A DNA stretch of 64,000 bases from Bathymodiolus brooksi (GCA_963680875.1 OY804583.1:36825982-36889981), one strand, 5' to 3'; numbered from the stretch's first letter, positions 61,301-62,072 are shown. Notes: a model not told the origin generated them from the sequence alone. Program-made: numbers and translations.

Positions 61301-62072
61301 CCGCTGAAAACCAGGGCTGAACTCAGGTGCTCTGGAAGGGTAAGCAGTTTCTGCTCCACTAATGCCACCCATCGTGTTGTTCTTGTGTAACGGTTAACCA
61401 AGTTATGGTGGCGACCGTAAAATTTTTGAAACGATGACTTCAACTTAATGTTATTTCTTACTTGTATCTACTAAGAAATTGTGCTTTTGTCATAATGTTA
61501 TAAGCGGTTTGGTTTGGTTTTGTGCCACTTTTAACAATAATTCAGTTATATGGTAGCGGTCAGTTTTGTTGGTGGGGGAAACCGGAATACCACTGACCTG
61601 TCGCAAGTCACTGACAAACTTTATCACATAATGTTTTATCGAGTACACTTTGCCATGAACAGGGTTCGAACTCACAAATTTATTGGTACTAGGCACTGAT
61701 TGCACAGGTAGATGTAAATCCAACTACCATACGATCAAGACCACGACGGCTCTCATTGTGTTATATACGTAGGTAATTATTATCTGTCATATATTTCTTT
61801 ATACAGGAAAAAATGACGGGTCAGTAAATGGAATCCGATACTTCAAATGTAGGCCAAGACACGGCGTTTTTGTACGACATGACAAACTTATAATGGACAA
61901 GAAAAGAAGAGGGTCTCGAAAGAGGGCTAGTACAGATTCCAAACGTCACAGTATGGGAAACATGCAGAACCGATCTCCTGCGTCAGCAAACCCTACTAAA
62001 AACCTGCACGCAGGGAATTCTGGGAACTTTATGAAATCAACCAACTCTAGTAGTGCTAAGAAAAAGTTATGA
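1174..62072 (+). CDS. KIF13B: KIF13-type kinesin-3, C-terminal two thirds (22 exons, spliced)
   Basis: Joined exons: 1174-1336, 2345-2521, 4193-4339, 5369-5497, 6190-6354, 8812-8963, 10337-10469, 11953-12199, 13521-13647, 16515-16570, 33037-33167, 34453-34677, 36003-36056, 37254-37406, 39101-39178, 40502-40534, 41586-41745 (or 41655), 52211-52258, 57191-57309, 58440-59433, 60905-61120, 61807-62072. All have AG/GT borders and compatible phases, giving about 1,320 residues to a TGA stop. The protein reads as the KIF13 family: stalk, KIF1B-like domain ([18 protein letters not shown]), DUF3694-like region ([12 protein letters not shown]), a long acidic Ser-rich linker, and a C-terminal CAP-Gly domain with GKNDG. 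CAP-Gly separates KIF13B/Khc-73 from KIF13A. The family carries vesicles to microtubule plus ends and binds MAGUK scaffolds. The motor and FHA domains must lie upstream. Exon borders are read by eye; small shifts are possible at exons 1, 17 and 19. Confidence 0.95.
1337..1650 (+). repeat. tandem duplication of the exon 1 3' end and its donor
   Basis: The last 38 or so bases of exon 1 plus its donor and following intron (about 150 bp) recur at about 1453-1595 almost unchanged, including gacgg|gtgtgtatgtttg. A degraded third start is at about 1596-1625 (atttctgtctgtaatcttag). See findings. Confidence 0.88.
1651..2344. other. intron 1 remainder, AT-rich
   Basis: Nothing gene-like is seen. At 2070-2270 there is a degenerate run of ttaattaattaagttgtcaa-type units, which is simple AT-rich repeat. 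Confidence 0.6.
2345..2521 (+). CDS. KIF13B: KIF13 exon 2 of window
   Basis: Fifty-nine whole codons between aatttcag and ttg|gtttgt. It encodes [13 protein letters not shown] and then [20 protein letters not shown]. Human KIF13B has closely matching text here ([27 protein letters not shown]). The 3' part of the exon is more divergent and acidic. Confidence 0.95.
2522..4192. other. intron 2
   Basis: AT-rich intron. At about 3218-3265 there is a short, decayed piece resembling the SINE-A 5' part (gatcatagttagatttacat). Nothing else is recognised. Confidence 0.5.
4193..4339 (+). CDS. KIF13B: KIF13 exon 3 of window (KIF1B-like domain core)
   Basis: Forty-nine codons between atctttag and gag|gtaatt. 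It encodes [19 protein letters not shown], then [10 protein letters not shown] and [10 protein letters not shown]. This is the most conserved stretch of the kinesin-3 region after the FHA domain and identifies the family. Confidence 0.97.
4558..4809 (+). mobile_element. SINE-A copy
   Basis: The copy starts at gggccgtgtgatcatgatcg and has a tRNA box-B-like core (gagtttgaaccccgctc). It ends with gaaagtggcgttaaacaac. It lies just 5' of the exon 4 duplication array. Confidence 0.85.
4810..5368 (+). repeat. 63-bp array of duplicated exon 4 acceptor and exon start
   Basis: Eight tandem units precede the real exon. Candidate exon starts follow an 'aag' at 4855, 4917, 4980, 5043, 5106, 5169, 5233 and 5298; the true one follows 5368. 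Each unit joins a T-rich tract and 'taaag' to gtgttggtaaagttacatgt. The true exon begins gtgtcgggaaagttacatgt. The unit is 63 bp (21 codons), so a 112-codon frame stays open across the middle units. One repeat unit even translates to KLHVEI, as in exon 4. Confidence 0.92.
5369..5497 (+). CDS. KIF13B: KIF13 exon 4 of window
   Basis: Forty-three codons ending cagg|gtaagt. It encodes [14 protein letters not shown], then an acidic patch ([13 protein letters not shown]). Human KIF13B has VAGRLHVEVMRV at the matching place. The acceptor is the last of nine near-identical acceptor-like sites; it was chosen because only it leads into the full conserved exon. Confidence 0.93.
5498..6189. other. intron 4
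   Basis: AT-rich intron. Nothing gene-like and no clear repeat is recognised. Confidence 0.5.
6190..6354 (+). CDS. KIF13B: KIF13 exon 5 of window
   Basis: Fifty-five codons between atatttcag and taga|gtaagt. It encodes [18 protein letters not shown], then [17 protein letters not shown]. Human KIF13B has [17 protein letters not shown], so the identity is firm. Confidence 0.96.
6391..6609 (+). mobile_element. SINE-A copy between two copies of the exon 5 donor
   Basis: The copy runs from aggggccgtcatgtggccg to gtggtgttaaacaccataaa. It is flanked by two copies of a 63 bp segment (6328-6390 and 6610-6672) that spans the end of exon 5 and its donor. Confidence 0.85.
6610..6672 (+). repeat. duplicate of the exon 5 3' end and donor
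   Basis: This is about 90% identical by eye to 6328-6390, and it keeps the gtaagt donor (ttttaaagtaagtttc against ttttagagtaagtttc). Confidence 0.88.
6832..8585 (-). mobile_element. SINE-A copy split by a minisatellite
   Basis: The 3' part (gtggtgtttaacgccacttt) is at 6832-6895. The 5' part (tccaactaccatgcgatcac, gacggcccc) is at about 8497-8585. The 28-bp array between them begins and ends inside SINE sequence. Confidence 0.85.
6886..8510. repeat. 28-bp minisatellite, about 58 copies
   Basis: The unit is gtacctgtagaaggtagagg plus aaacggga; the two main variants differ in cggga against ccaga. The seed is the SINE-A segment around 'ggaggaaaccggagtaccc'. Because 28 leaves remainder 1 on division by 3, every reading frame of one strand repeats each 28 codons. 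Two overlapping - strand open frames of over 550 codons are by-products of this, not genes. Confidence 0.95.
8586..8811. other. intron 5 end
   Basis: Short AT-rich stretch before exon 6. Nothing is recognised. Confidence 0.4.
8812..8963 (+). CDS. KIF13B: KIF13 exon 6 of window
   Basis: The exon encodes [20 protein letters not shown], then a divergent stretch with RSRSLSER. Human has EEFLEFISDGALAIEVWGH. The acceptor is ttttttaag and the donor gag|gtatgta. It ends in phase 2, completed by the A of exon 7 to give Arg-Trp. Confidence 0.94.
8964..9509. other. intron 6, first part
   Basis: AT-rich intron. Nothing is recognised. Confidence 0.4.
9510..9760 (+). mobile_element. SINE-B, 5'-truncated
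   Basis: The copy contains aagagcaaagagtgattgg, then tgtttcagtaagctagcttt and the castanet-like family-B end, decayed (ttgctcattcacat). Confidence 0.7.
9796..9960 (+). mobile_element. SINE-A, 5'-truncated
   Basis: The copy begins within the family (gtgtacttgatacaacatta) and ends ttaaacaccataaccctaac. Confidence 0.8.
10136..10262 (-). mobile_element. SINE-B 3' part
   Basis: It begins gagtgaatgagtgagtgatt and ends near tctagaccaacacactgata. It abuts a fragment of exon 7 at 10265. Confidence 0.75.
10265..10300 (+). repeat. fragment of exon 7 in intron 6
   Basis: About 36 bases here (attgaagtatttgttgaaat, then acaagaactaaat) match exon 7 at 10356-10391, about 91 bp downstream, with two mismatches. 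No acceptor precedes this fragment. Confidence 0.85.
10337..10469 (+). CDS. KIF13B: KIF13 exon 7 of window
   Basis: The exon lies between gtgacag and caacag|gtaaat. It encodes [20 protein letters not shown], then [20 protein letters not shown]. Human has RWNEVTRRIEMWISILELNE and GGIFQLRQ. Confidence 0.95.
10490..11010 (+). mobile_element. SINE-C, interrupted by a SINE-A
   Basis: A tRNA-like head (gtaatggttagcgtactcac) is followed by tcattgattgtccaatcata; the body resumes at 10840 (caagacagttaactatattg). The full-length structure is inferred from the break created by the nested SINE-A. Confidence 0.65.
10596..10827 (+). mobile_element. SINE-A nested in SINE-C with 12-bp TSD
   Basis: The target-site duplication tccaatcatatg is seen at 10584-10595 and 10828-10839, defining both ends of the element. 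This is the best-bounded SINE-A copy in the window. Confidence 0.9.
11011..11616. other. intron 7 middle
   Basis: AT-rich intron. Nothing is recognised. Confidence 0.4.
11617..11877 (+). mobile_element. SINE-A copy
   Basis: The copy runs from ggtcatcgtggtagtgcttg through gagtttgaatcccgctcatg to gtggtgttaaacaccataac. Confidence 0.88.
11953..12199 (+). CDS. KIF13B: KIF13 exon 8 of window
   Basis: The exon lies between ctttttcag and caag|gtcagt. It encodes [20 protein letters not shown], then [22 protein letters not shown] and [20 protein letters not shown]. Human has GHSRRVQVTVKPVQHSGTLP and GLDSYQ. It ends in phase 1. Confidence 0.97.
12566..12827 (+). mobile_element. SINE-A copy
   Basis: Starts ggggccgtcgtgaacatgat, includes gagtttgaatcccactaaga, and ends ggcgttaaacgccctaaccc. 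Confidence 0.88.
12828..13520. other. intron 8 end
   Basis: AT-rich intron. Nothing is recognised. Confidence 0.4.
13521..13647 (+). CDS. KIF13B: KIF13 exon 9 of window
   Basis: The exon encodes [20 protein letters not shown], then [12 protein letters not shown]. This motif is nearly identical in human KIF13B ([20 protein letters not shown]). Donor is gattg|gtatgt, phase 2; the Trp codon is split. Confidence 0.97.
13890..14075 (+). mobile_element. SINE-A, 5'-truncated, with about 17-bp TSD
   Basis: The flanks ctattccaaacaaaagg (13873-13889) and ctattccgaacacaaagg (14076-14093) look like a diverged target-site duplication. The copy begins mid-element at tgcgagtttgaac, as expected for reverse transcription that stopped early. 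Confidence 0.8.
14076..14849. other. intron 9, with 'gtttagacaggtg' repeat
   Basis: From about 14690 a dispersed repeat is present (cagtttagacaggtgtttgg, ttacacaggttcaaattaca), in two copies at about 14690-14790 and 14800-14848. The second is split by the TIR element that follows. Confidence 0.6.
14850..15873. mobile_element. TA-flanked TIR element, 1,024 bp
   Basis: The terminal inverted repeats are ccgtataacgggtaatttct (left) and ccatataaccggtaatttct (right, reversed), each followed by gcgg. TA flanks both ends (14848-14849, 15874-15875). The neighbouring repeat at 14766-14795 shows the empty site (ttacatagatatttag), confirming the boundaries. TA target duplication suggests a Tc1/mariner-like mechanism. 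No transposase is visible; the 98-codon - strand frame inside is not recognisable. Confidence 0.85.
15917..16245. repeat. 26-bp minisatellite
   Basis: About 12 copies of ggtttactcagggttctgtt plus tagaca. The same unit recurs, as ggtttattcagggttctgtt, in the 3' UTR at 62364-62600. Confidence 0.92.
16515..16570 (+). CDS. KIF13B: KIF13 exon 10 of window
   Basis: A short 56-base exon between ttacacag and caatg|gtaagt. It encodes [18 protein letters not shown]. Human has PPPGMETHIPVLFLDLN. It ends in phase 1 and is followed by the 16.5 kb intron that holds the nested gene. Confidence 0.94.
16571..17230. other. intron 10 start, with SINE-A scrap
   Basis: A 60-base SINE-A scrap (gagtttgaatcccgctcagg) is at about 16620-16685. 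The remainder is AT-rich and unrecognised, though 16735-16990 resembles the kind of repeat at 17240-17640. Confidence 0.5.
17240..17640. repeat. about 185-bp tandem repeat, two and a half units
   Basis: The segment gaaactactgaacagaattt and the following text up to 'gaagcagcttgtcag' repeat with a spacing of about 185 bp. It is of the same style as the 155-163 bp core repeats further on, with a different sequence. Confidence 0.75.
17838..18101 (-). pseudogene. Myb/SANT-like domain remnant of a PIF/Harbinger element
   Basis: The reverse strand reads [14 protein letters not shown], then [18 protein letters not shown]. That spacing of Trp residues (AW..IA..VNA, KKW, AK) is typical of the Myb/SANT-like DNA-binding protein that accompanies PIF/Harbinger transposases. 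It has no clear start codon, a stop upstream, and ends early, so it is a relic. The repeat at 18300-18460 may be the element's end. Confidence 0.6.
18290..18460. repeat. TIR-like end of a DNA transposon, taagttaag-rich
   Basis: Multiple cttaagt/acttaag palindromic motifs run up to a terminus gttttatgcatatgggcc. Termini reading GGGCCCATATGCATAAAAC on the other strand are of PIF/Harbinger style. The partner terminus was not found, so this is one end only. Confidence 0.45.
18461..19377. other. intron 10, unannotated AT-rich stretch
   Basis: Nothing gene-like is recognised. Confidence 0.4.
19378..19833 (+). mobile_element. SINE-A interrupted by about 185 bp
   Basis: The first part is gttgtagttggatttacaac, to 19427; the second resumes at about 19612 (gtgcaatcagtgcctatcac) and ends gtggtgttaaacaccataaa. 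The inserted segment has 'gggccattgcagccc' near its left end and 'acggcccatggccgctgcc' near its right end. It may be a small insertion of its own. Confidence 0.75.
19834..20508. other. intron 10, unannotated stretch
   Basis: AT-rich. A segment at 20270-20400 (tggtcaatcagaaacaagaa) recurs near 20955-21010. No gene is recognised. Confidence 0.4.
20509..20690 (+). mobile_element. SINE-A, internally deleted
   Basis: Starts aggggccatcgtggctgtta and ends gaaagtggctttaaacatca. The 'acaactacctatgcaatcag' part is missing. Confidence 0.8.
20701..20935 (-). mobile_element. SINE-D: tRNA-headed element with the A-type tail
   Basis: Read on the - strand, the head (gggtggctcaatgagttagg) and gtgggttccaacccgac fit Pol III boxes A and B. 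The 3' end (gaaatattgctgaaagtggc) is almost that of SINE-A. It therefore has a different head with a shared tail. Confidence 0.75.
21138..21475 (-). mobile_element. SINE-B, near full length
   Basis: On the + strand it runs from agtgagtggatgattgtgag through agtgctagttcactgaaaca and tttgcttgttagag-like text to ggctcgaatccatgatctac. The tRNA-like head is at the right end (about 21410-21475). Confidence 0.8.
21482..21740 (-). mobile_element. SINE-A, near full length
   Basis: From gggttagggttatggtgttt to actaccatacgattacgac. This is the best-preserved reverse copy; the cgggattcgaactcgcaac core is intact. Confidence 0.9.
21800..21821 (-). terminator. candidate poly(A) signals of the B-box gene
   Basis: Two - strand AATAAA hexamers (tttatt at 21806-21811 and 21815-21820) lie about 305-320 bases past the stop of the nested gene. 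Only their position supports a role. Confidence 0.4.
22125..23825 (-). CDS. TRIM-like double B-box, coiled-coil, propeller protein (nested gene)
   Basis: A single intronless frame of 566 residues, antisense and wholly inside KIF13 intron 10. B-box 1: C16/C19, C29/C32, C37/C40, H44, H53. B-box 2: C76, H79, C88, C91, C96, C99, H104, H107. A Glu/Lys/Gln-rich coiled coil follows (about 115-225). The C-terminal half (about 290-560) repeats short hydrophobic strands with '[14 protein letters not shown]' and '[20 protein letters not shown]', as in NHL-type beta-propellers. There is no RING, so ligase activity cannot be assumed. Bivalves carry many such intronless B-box genes; role is often guessed as innate immune. 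The start at 23825 is the first Met before B-box 1. It could have arisen by retroposition, though no poly(A) scar was found. Confidence 0.9.
   Translation of the reverse strand: MAYSSSVKQTQVPKCCELCEEDTRIKWRCVECNMSLCDKCKKLHQKVQISVPHEIVDIKTSLHDVQPKVIVDNIPCHEHKAKMTCLFCRTCDHLVCPDCVSFTHKKHNFEPIEKVLPEKLDELKGAEERYCNNLTLCQTKPKEIQDFETKCDSLVDETIEQIKQKEQNLIEDITKYSENLQNQAEFERKTVKTQLSDLKGQTNQAEENLETKKDEVMTALASNKGSMIFASAIEIKKKMPDLNFKLFPSGIKQFVPTRGTVEDISSLFGSLQEMKIPQVQSDIDFEVVNSYTTDLPRISNIITVNDKSTWINNYEKQVLRQINIDNDNITTTNEISCQINNMTLTSNNDILLSVSNSSDVKLLTMSGEIKPFLSVSPLLPQGIHVTSDNNIIVGVIELGATYTPTDKSTRALLIFGIDGKQQHTYQYDSNKHRLFTVPPRITTNNNKDIVLVDMTSGNTGRVVVVGWEGGLRWTYTGHSKINVTTQFYPRDVVTTTAGHIIVSDYNTHALHVLSGQGDILTCKVMEDNGIEYPWTLNLDMKGQLWVGCGTGGKQSRAKIHMVNLVC
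23826..24309. other. upstream region of the B-box gene
   Basis: AT-rich; no clear TATA box or initiator could be picked with confidence. At 24184-24230 'gggaaataccctttg' occurs twice. Confidence 0.35.
24310..25415. mobile_element. possible TIR element of about 1.1 kb
   Basis: Left edge tacctgttaacctct and right edge gggttaacaggt are inverted matches. Both inner flanks carry 'gggggaga' and 'gggag' G-rich motifs. The edges are short and the target duplication is unclear, so the boundaries are tentative. Confidence 0.4.
25416..25945. other. intron 10, unannotated
   Basis: Nothing gene-like is recognised. Confidence 0.4.
25946..26112. repeat. long inverted repeat (hairpin), 65-bp arms
   Basis: The arm 25946-26010 (aagaaataattcatggcagc, onward) is the reverse complement of 26048-26112 with few mismatches. 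The spacer is 37 bp. It would fold into a long hairpin. Confidence 0.9.
26113..26735. other. intron 10, unannotated
   Basis: AT-rich; nothing is recognised. Confidence 0.4.
26740..27850 (+). mobile_element. Pearl/Helitron-like element with about 163-bp core array
   Basis: Starts near ttttttagctcacattgcc. From about 26990 a unit of about 163 bp (gttattgcccttttttcatc at 27011, 27174, 27337, 27500, 27663, 27826) repeats six times. It has no own 3' end, since another element start follows at 27852. Bivalve 'pearl' elements are known for tandem cores of about 160 bp. Confidence 0.7.
27851..30605 (+). mobile_element. Pearl/Helitron-like element(s) with degenerate cores
   Basis: There are two starts (tttttagctcacctggccc at 27851; tttttagctcacctggcct near 28396). 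Many cores begin atcttctcctctgaaac, at about 27930, 28085, 28244, 28795, 29093, 29417, 29896 and 30205. There are two ends with caggtgagcgat followed by an agg-ctc hairpin and ctctagt (about 30485-30520 and 30570-30605). The open frames here are repeat noise. Confidence 0.75.
30606..32300 (+). mobile_element. Pearl/Helitron-like element with about 10 cores of about 155 bp
   Basis: The leader ttttagttcaccttgcc is at about 30761. Cores (cttggtaggaagcatctatg, aacaaacatggccgccacag) repeat about every 155 bp. The end is ggtgagcgacacaggctcag, a hairpin, then gagcctctagttt at about 32297. 30606-30760 is a partial core left of the leader. Confidence 0.8.
32531..32549. repeat. poly-C tract, 19 bp
   Basis: An uninterrupted run of 19 C on the + strand (G on the other). 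Confidence 0.95.
32600..32727 (+). mobile_element. SINE-A 3' part
   Basis: Contains ttgtcagtgacttgcagcag and ends ggcattaaacaccatattcc. Confidence 0.75.
32738..32904 (+). mobile_element. SINE-A, 3'-truncated
   Basis: Starts gaggggttgttgtggtcatg and stops at gacttgcgacaggtcggtg. The tail is missing. Confidence 0.8.
33037..33167 (+). CDS. KIF13B: KIF13 exon 11 of window
   Basis: The exon encodes [20 protein letters not shown], then [18 protein letters not shown]. Human has ADDLSANEQ...ASGVNSILPKEHGSQFFYLP. Acceptor ttgtag, donor acagt|gtaagt, ending phase 0. Confidence 0.95.
33168..33611. other. intron 11 start
   Basis: Nothing gene-like is recognised. Confidence 0.4.
33612..33970. repeat. 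long hairpin with 65-bp arms inside a repeat
   Basis: The arms are 33804-33868 and 33894-33957, almost perfect reverse complements (gaatatttgaaattgttgaa, then gtttgggtcagtttacgctt). The loop is about 25 bp. 33640-33700 carries 'ggttatactcgataacctgg', a related smaller palindrome, so the whole may be one foldback element. Confidence 0.9.
33971..34452. other. intron 11 end
   Basis: AT-rich. Nothing is recognised. Confidence 0.4.
34453..34677 (+). CDS. KIF13B: KIF13 exon 12 of window (DUF3694-like)
   Basis: Seventy-five codons: [20 protein letters not shown], then [19 protein letters not shown] and [14 protein letters not shown]. Human has TASWDSSVHDSVHLNRVTPQ and HPAAMELVLRKRIAANIYNK. The exon ends ccag|gtaagg, phase 0. 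Confidence 0.97.
34734..34978 (-). mobile_element. SINE-A with internal palindrome
   Basis: From tggtgttaaatgccactttc to aactaccatacgatgacgac. Inside, 34866-34910 holds 'aataacgtggtgag' and its inverse 'caccacgttatt', unusual for the family. Confidence 0.85.
34979..36002. other. intron 12, decayed repeats
   Basis: 35100-35310 belongs to a dispersed repeat ('gaagataccaaaggggtaat', 'aagatcgagtaacacgaacc') that also occurs at 36965-37110, 37590-37770 and 61168-61370. 35525-35575 is a SINE-A tail scrap. 35710-35870 resembles 44040-44200. No gene. Confidence 0.6.
36003..36056 (+). CDS. KIF13B: KIF13 exon 13 of window
   Basis: An 18-codon exon, [18 protein letters not shown], between tatgtag and aag|gtgagt. 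Human has GVTYEIVSNIPKATEE across this and the next exon. Confidence 0.95.
36102..36888 (-). mobile_element. SINE-B split by an insertion
   Basis: The 3' end gtgagtgagtgagtgatt is at 36102-36124; the body continues at 36622 (ttgttgtttaatgtcatatg) up to about 36888. The intervening 497 bp is a later insertion. Confidence 0.85.
36125..36621. mobile_element. atcccctcgcc element with about 140-bp cores
   Basis: It is flanked by ttgtt (36120-36124 and 36622-36626), a 5-bp target duplication within SINE-B. It starts atcccctcgcc, has the inverse ggcgaggggat about 32 bp before its end, and carries three cores (aacatccttgtgaacactct, then ggattttgaccaaacttggt). Confidence 0.8.
36889..37253. other. intron 13 end with G15 tract
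   Basis: A copy of the 'gtaatcagaagc' repeat is at 36965-37110. A run of 15 G (37189-37203) lies 50 bases before the exon 14 acceptor. Confidence 0.7.
37254..37406 (+). CDS. KIF13B: KIF13 exon 14 of window
   Basis: Fifty-one codons: [20 protein letters not shown], then [20 protein letters not shown] and LTLDRLRQ. Human has [20 protein letters not shown] and LSLERLRQ. Acceptor ttttgcag, donor cag|gtaaga. Confidence 0.97.
37407..37516 (+). repeat. duplicate of the exon 14 3' half and donor
   Basis: 37415-37468 repeats the last 60 or so bases of exon 14 and its donor; a third piece (ctgtagaaagtatactta) is at 37491. The copy translates as [17 protein letters not shown], with mainly silent changes. 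An in-frame TAG at the first donor prevents simple read-through. Confidence 0.92.
37590..37768. repeat. tandem 'aggggtaatcagaagc' repeat
   Basis: Three units of roughly 55-80 bp with 'accaaaggggtaatcagaag' and 'aaatcaaaggacagacaata'. Confidence 0.8.
37769..37995 (-). mobile_element. 5'-truncated LINE scrap with 10-bp TSD
   Basis: The - strand encodes the C-terminal end of a LINE reverse-transcriptase protein: [22 protein letters not shown], then in another frame [18 protein letters not shown]. It is broken by a frameshift. It is flanked by acaatacaat (37759-37768 and 37996-38005), and a T run at the left end is the poly(A) tail read in reverse. Confidence 0.8.
38056..38318 (+). mobile_element. 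SINE-A copy
   Basis: From ggtctatcgtggacgtgatc, with gagttcgaaccccgctcagg, to gaaagtggggttaagtacca. Confidence 0.88.
38319..39100. other. intron 14 end, repeat scraps
   Basis: SINE-A tail scraps are at 38520-38585 and 39040-39070 (tggcgttaaacaccaatcaa), the latter only about 30 bp before exon 15. 38733-38950 (ttaccgaactccgaaca, tgacttggtacaggcatttc) is a dispersed repeat of a kind I associate with mussel genomes. Confidence 0.6.
39101..39178 (+). CDS. KIF13B: KIF13 exon 15 of window
   Basis: Twenty-six codons: [20 protein letters not shown], then TPNIAH. Human has VTVKEALSTKARHIRRSLST and PNVHNV. The short LRKTTSTPN is a basic Ser/Thr motif of the kind that could be phosphorylated, which is inference. 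Donor cat|gtatgt. Confidence 0.94.
39300..40385 (+). mobile_element. Pearl/Helitron-like element with about six cores, no 3' end
   Basis: Leader tcatttttagctcaccttgc; cores (cttggtaggaagcatctatg, tgtttctgattggttgattt) spaced about 155 bp. The usual hairpin/ctctagt end is missing. Confidence 0.8.
40502..40534 (+). CDS. KIF13B: KIF13 exon 16 of window, 33-base microexon
   Basis: [11 protein letters not shown], between tatttttcag and acag|gtatta. Eleven whole codons, phase 0 on both sides, so it can be skipped without a frame change. No close human match was recalled, so it rests on splice signals and phase. Confidence 0.7.
40905..41266. mobile_element. TIR element with 'ggccaaaaaaaaaa' ends
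   Basis: The left end (aaggccaaaaaaaaaaaa, tatgtgtgtttacagtcac) and right end (tgacagtaaacacatatttt, tttttggcctaag) are inverted repeats of about 30 bp. The interior has no recognised protein; the 74-codon frame inside is not family-like. Confidence 0.75.
41586..41745 (+). CDS. KIF13B: KIF13 exon 17 of window, two possible donors
   Basis: The exon encodes [20 protein letters not shown], then SQPG. An inner donor (cctg|gtaggt, end 41655) and an outer donor (ttag|gtaaag, end 41745) both leave phase 1. The extra 30 codons read [14 protein letters not shown] and then [15 protein letters not shown], strongly basic. If neither is used, the frame reads GKDNC and stops at TAA 41760-41762, giving a form without CAP-Gly. 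Confidence 0.8.
41850..42610. repeat. degenerate minisatellite of about 50 bp
   Basis: About 15 imperfect units built on ccatcaatccacaacataa and tgtcagaactttgtcagtaa, with 'aatattcc'. Confidence 0.85.
42944..43190 (-). mobile_element. SINE-A, diverged
   Basis: From tatcgccactttcagcaata to tatatgatcacagccacaat. It is among the older-looking copies. Confidence 0.7.
43310..43700. repeat. decayed repeat scraps
   Basis: 43340-43470 has 'gtttggtttatacagg' and 'cagggttcggtttagaca', related to the 26-bp minisatellites. 43540-43695 is a very decayed SINE-A. Confidence 0.55.
43781..44025 (+). mobile_element. SINE-A copy
   Basis: From gaggaactgtcatggctgtg to gaatgtggcactaaacacca. Confidence 0.82.
44225..48860. 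repeat. 96/97-bp satellite array, about 48 monomers
   Basis: The monomer contains aataaaaagtggctgggttt, aactagttttattgacctaa, agctcccctcttagtgaaac and gcttcccacatgtgacttc. It is 96 bp (97 with 'gaaggtg'). Variants (gtgtctggg, aaggctccc, gctggggttt) recur at set spacings of about 578 bp (6 monomers) and 1,542 bp (16 monomers). The array is therefore of higher order and recently homogenised. It lies in intron 17. Confidence 0.97.
48861..51294. other. intron 17, after the satellite
   Basis: AT-rich. 'gcagtactaatataaaattc' occurs near 49270 and 49690. 50480-50580 is a three-copy 31-bp repeat (cagactattagtgggtaatg). No coding exon was recognised. Confidence 0.5.
51303..51993. mobile_element. foldback element, about 185-bp TIRs, 8-bp TSD (hAT-like)
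   Basis: The arms at 51303-51480 and 51815-51993 are reverse complements (cacaggcgctcgtggcacgg at the left tip; ccgtgccacgagcacctgtg at the right). The flanks gattagag (51295-51302) and aattagag (51994-52001) fit an 8-bp target duplication with one change, as in hAT elements. No transposase is visible. Confidence 0.85.
52211..52258 (+). CDS. KIF13B: KIF13 exon 18 of window
   Basis: A 48-base exon between ttctttgcag and aagc|gtatgt, reading [16 protein letters not shown], phase 1 on both sides. Human has SSRPDLSGF near here. Weak conservation, good splice sites. Confidence 0.8.
52259..53299. other. intron 18 start
   Basis: A SINE-A/B tail scrap is at 52575-52615. Otherwise AT-rich and unrecognised. 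Confidence 0.4.
53300..53668 (+). mobile_element. SINE-B, full length
   Basis: The tRNA-like head has ggtggtgtaatggttagcgt (box A) and ggatcgagcccgatcgg (box B). The body is 'accaaagactataaaattgg', and it ends tatcacccactcactcactt. It is a good family reference. Confidence 0.9.
54095..55400 (+). mobile_element. SINE-B enlarged by internal minisatellites
   Basis: The head is ctccgtggtgttatggttag. A run of 'ctgataactgaaatctagt' units (about 40 bp, 54172-54500) follows. SINE text resumes at about 54800 (aagcactataaatatagttc). Then come seven or eight 45-bp units (gcaataactggttagcaaca, atcagaataatatgttgag; 54890-55255). The body ends near 55390 (ttgtttttgccatgataaag). Confidence 0.75.
55401..56024. 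other. intron 18, unannotated
   Basis: AT-rich. Nothing is recognised. Confidence 0.4.
56025..56720. mobile_element. cluster: SINE-C (both strands) and reverse SINE-A
   Basis: 56025-56165 is SINE-C on the - strand (gtctgattggtcaatacat). 56397-56518 is a shortened SINE-A on the - strand. 56519-56720 is SINE-C on the + strand (attgaccaatcagacagcag, gcatgtactcac). Confidence 0.65.
57191..57309 (+). CDS. KIF13B: KIF13 exon 19 of window
   Basis: Acceptor cacccttcag, donor gatgag|gtgaat. It encodes [20 protein letters not shown], then [19 protein letters not shown]. Human KIF13B has PLMPVKEEHKKRIALEARPL and LSQEDSEEE. A second CAG 3 bases on allows a NAGNAG-type shift of one residue. Confidence 0.93.
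57363..57540 (+). repeat. stray pearl-type core
   Basis: One core of the 155-bp type (atcttctcctctgaaactgc, aacaaacatggccaccacag), 50 bp after exon 19. Confidence 0.8.
57541..58067. other. intron 19, unannotated
   Basis: AT-rich. 57840-57960 resembles 49200-49300. No gene. Confidence 0.4.
58068..58420 (+). mobile_element. SINE-B, full length, ending 20 bp before exon 20
   Basis: The head (tctgtggtgcaatggttagc, gtgggttcgagccctgg) and tail (aacaatcactcactcacta) are intact. The tail abuts the exon 20 acceptor region, so the branch point may lie within SINE sequence. Confidence 0.9.
58440..59433 (+). CDS. KIF13B: KIF13 exon 20 of window: long acidic, Ser-rich linker
   Basis: A 994-base exon between gttttgtag and aatag|gtttgt, phase 0 to 1. 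About 331 residues rich in Ser, Glu, Asp and Asn ([34 protein letters not shown]), probably disordered. Near its end are [20 protein letters not shown] and MSDGEEI. The family has a similar, poorly conserved linker before CAP-Gly. Confidence 0.95.
59434..59560 (+). repeat. tandem copies of the exon 20 end and donor
   Basis: The last 32 or so bases of exon 20 plus donor (gatttacacatgtctgatg, aggaagaaatag|gtttgt) repeat with a 45-bp period at about 59446, 59491 and 59535. Another piece lies after the small TIR element at 59690-59735. Confidence 0.92.
59561..59683. mobile_element. 123-bp TIR mini-element in the exon 20 duplicates
   Basis: The ends atggcaccccacccaaaaat and atttttgggtggcggtgcca are inverted. 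It splits the fourth exon-derived unit, so it is younger than the duplication. Confidence 0.75.
59789..59960 (+). mobile_element. SINE-B, 3'-truncated
   Basis: The head tggtggtgtaatggttagca is present; the copy stops near tctttgagtggagcaaata. Confidence 0.8.
60019..60845 (+). mobile_element. Pearl/Helitron-like element with complete 3' hairpin
   Basis: Leader tcatttttagctcacccgg; one 155-type and one 163-type core; end ggtgagctatacaggctccc, aggagcctctagttttt. Confidence 0.8.
60905..61120 (+). CDS. KIF13B: KIF13 exon 21 of window: CAP-Gly first half
   Basis: The exon encodes [20 protein letters not shown], then [36 protein letters not shown] and [12 protein letters not shown]. The G-x-V, TGVV-x(3)-G and WVGVELD motifs are those of CAP-Gly. 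Donor agaag|gtgatt, phase 1. Confidence 0.98.
61121..61806. other. intron 21, with dispersed repeat and reverse SINE-A
   Basis: 61168-61370 is the 'gtaatcagaatcc' repeat (agattgagtaacacgaaccc). 61503-61757 is a near-complete reverse SINE-A (gttcgaactcacaaatt, atacgatcaagaccacgacg). Confidence 0.82.
61807..62072 (+). CDS. KIF13B: KIF13 last exon: CAP-Gly second half and basic tail
   Basis: The exon encodes [20 protein letters not shown], then [25 protein letters not shown] is the tubulin/EB-type ligand motif of CAP-Gly, and YFKC matches YFRC of human KIF13B. A basic, Ser/Asn-rich tail ends in KKKL and TGA at 62070-62072. Confidence 0.98.
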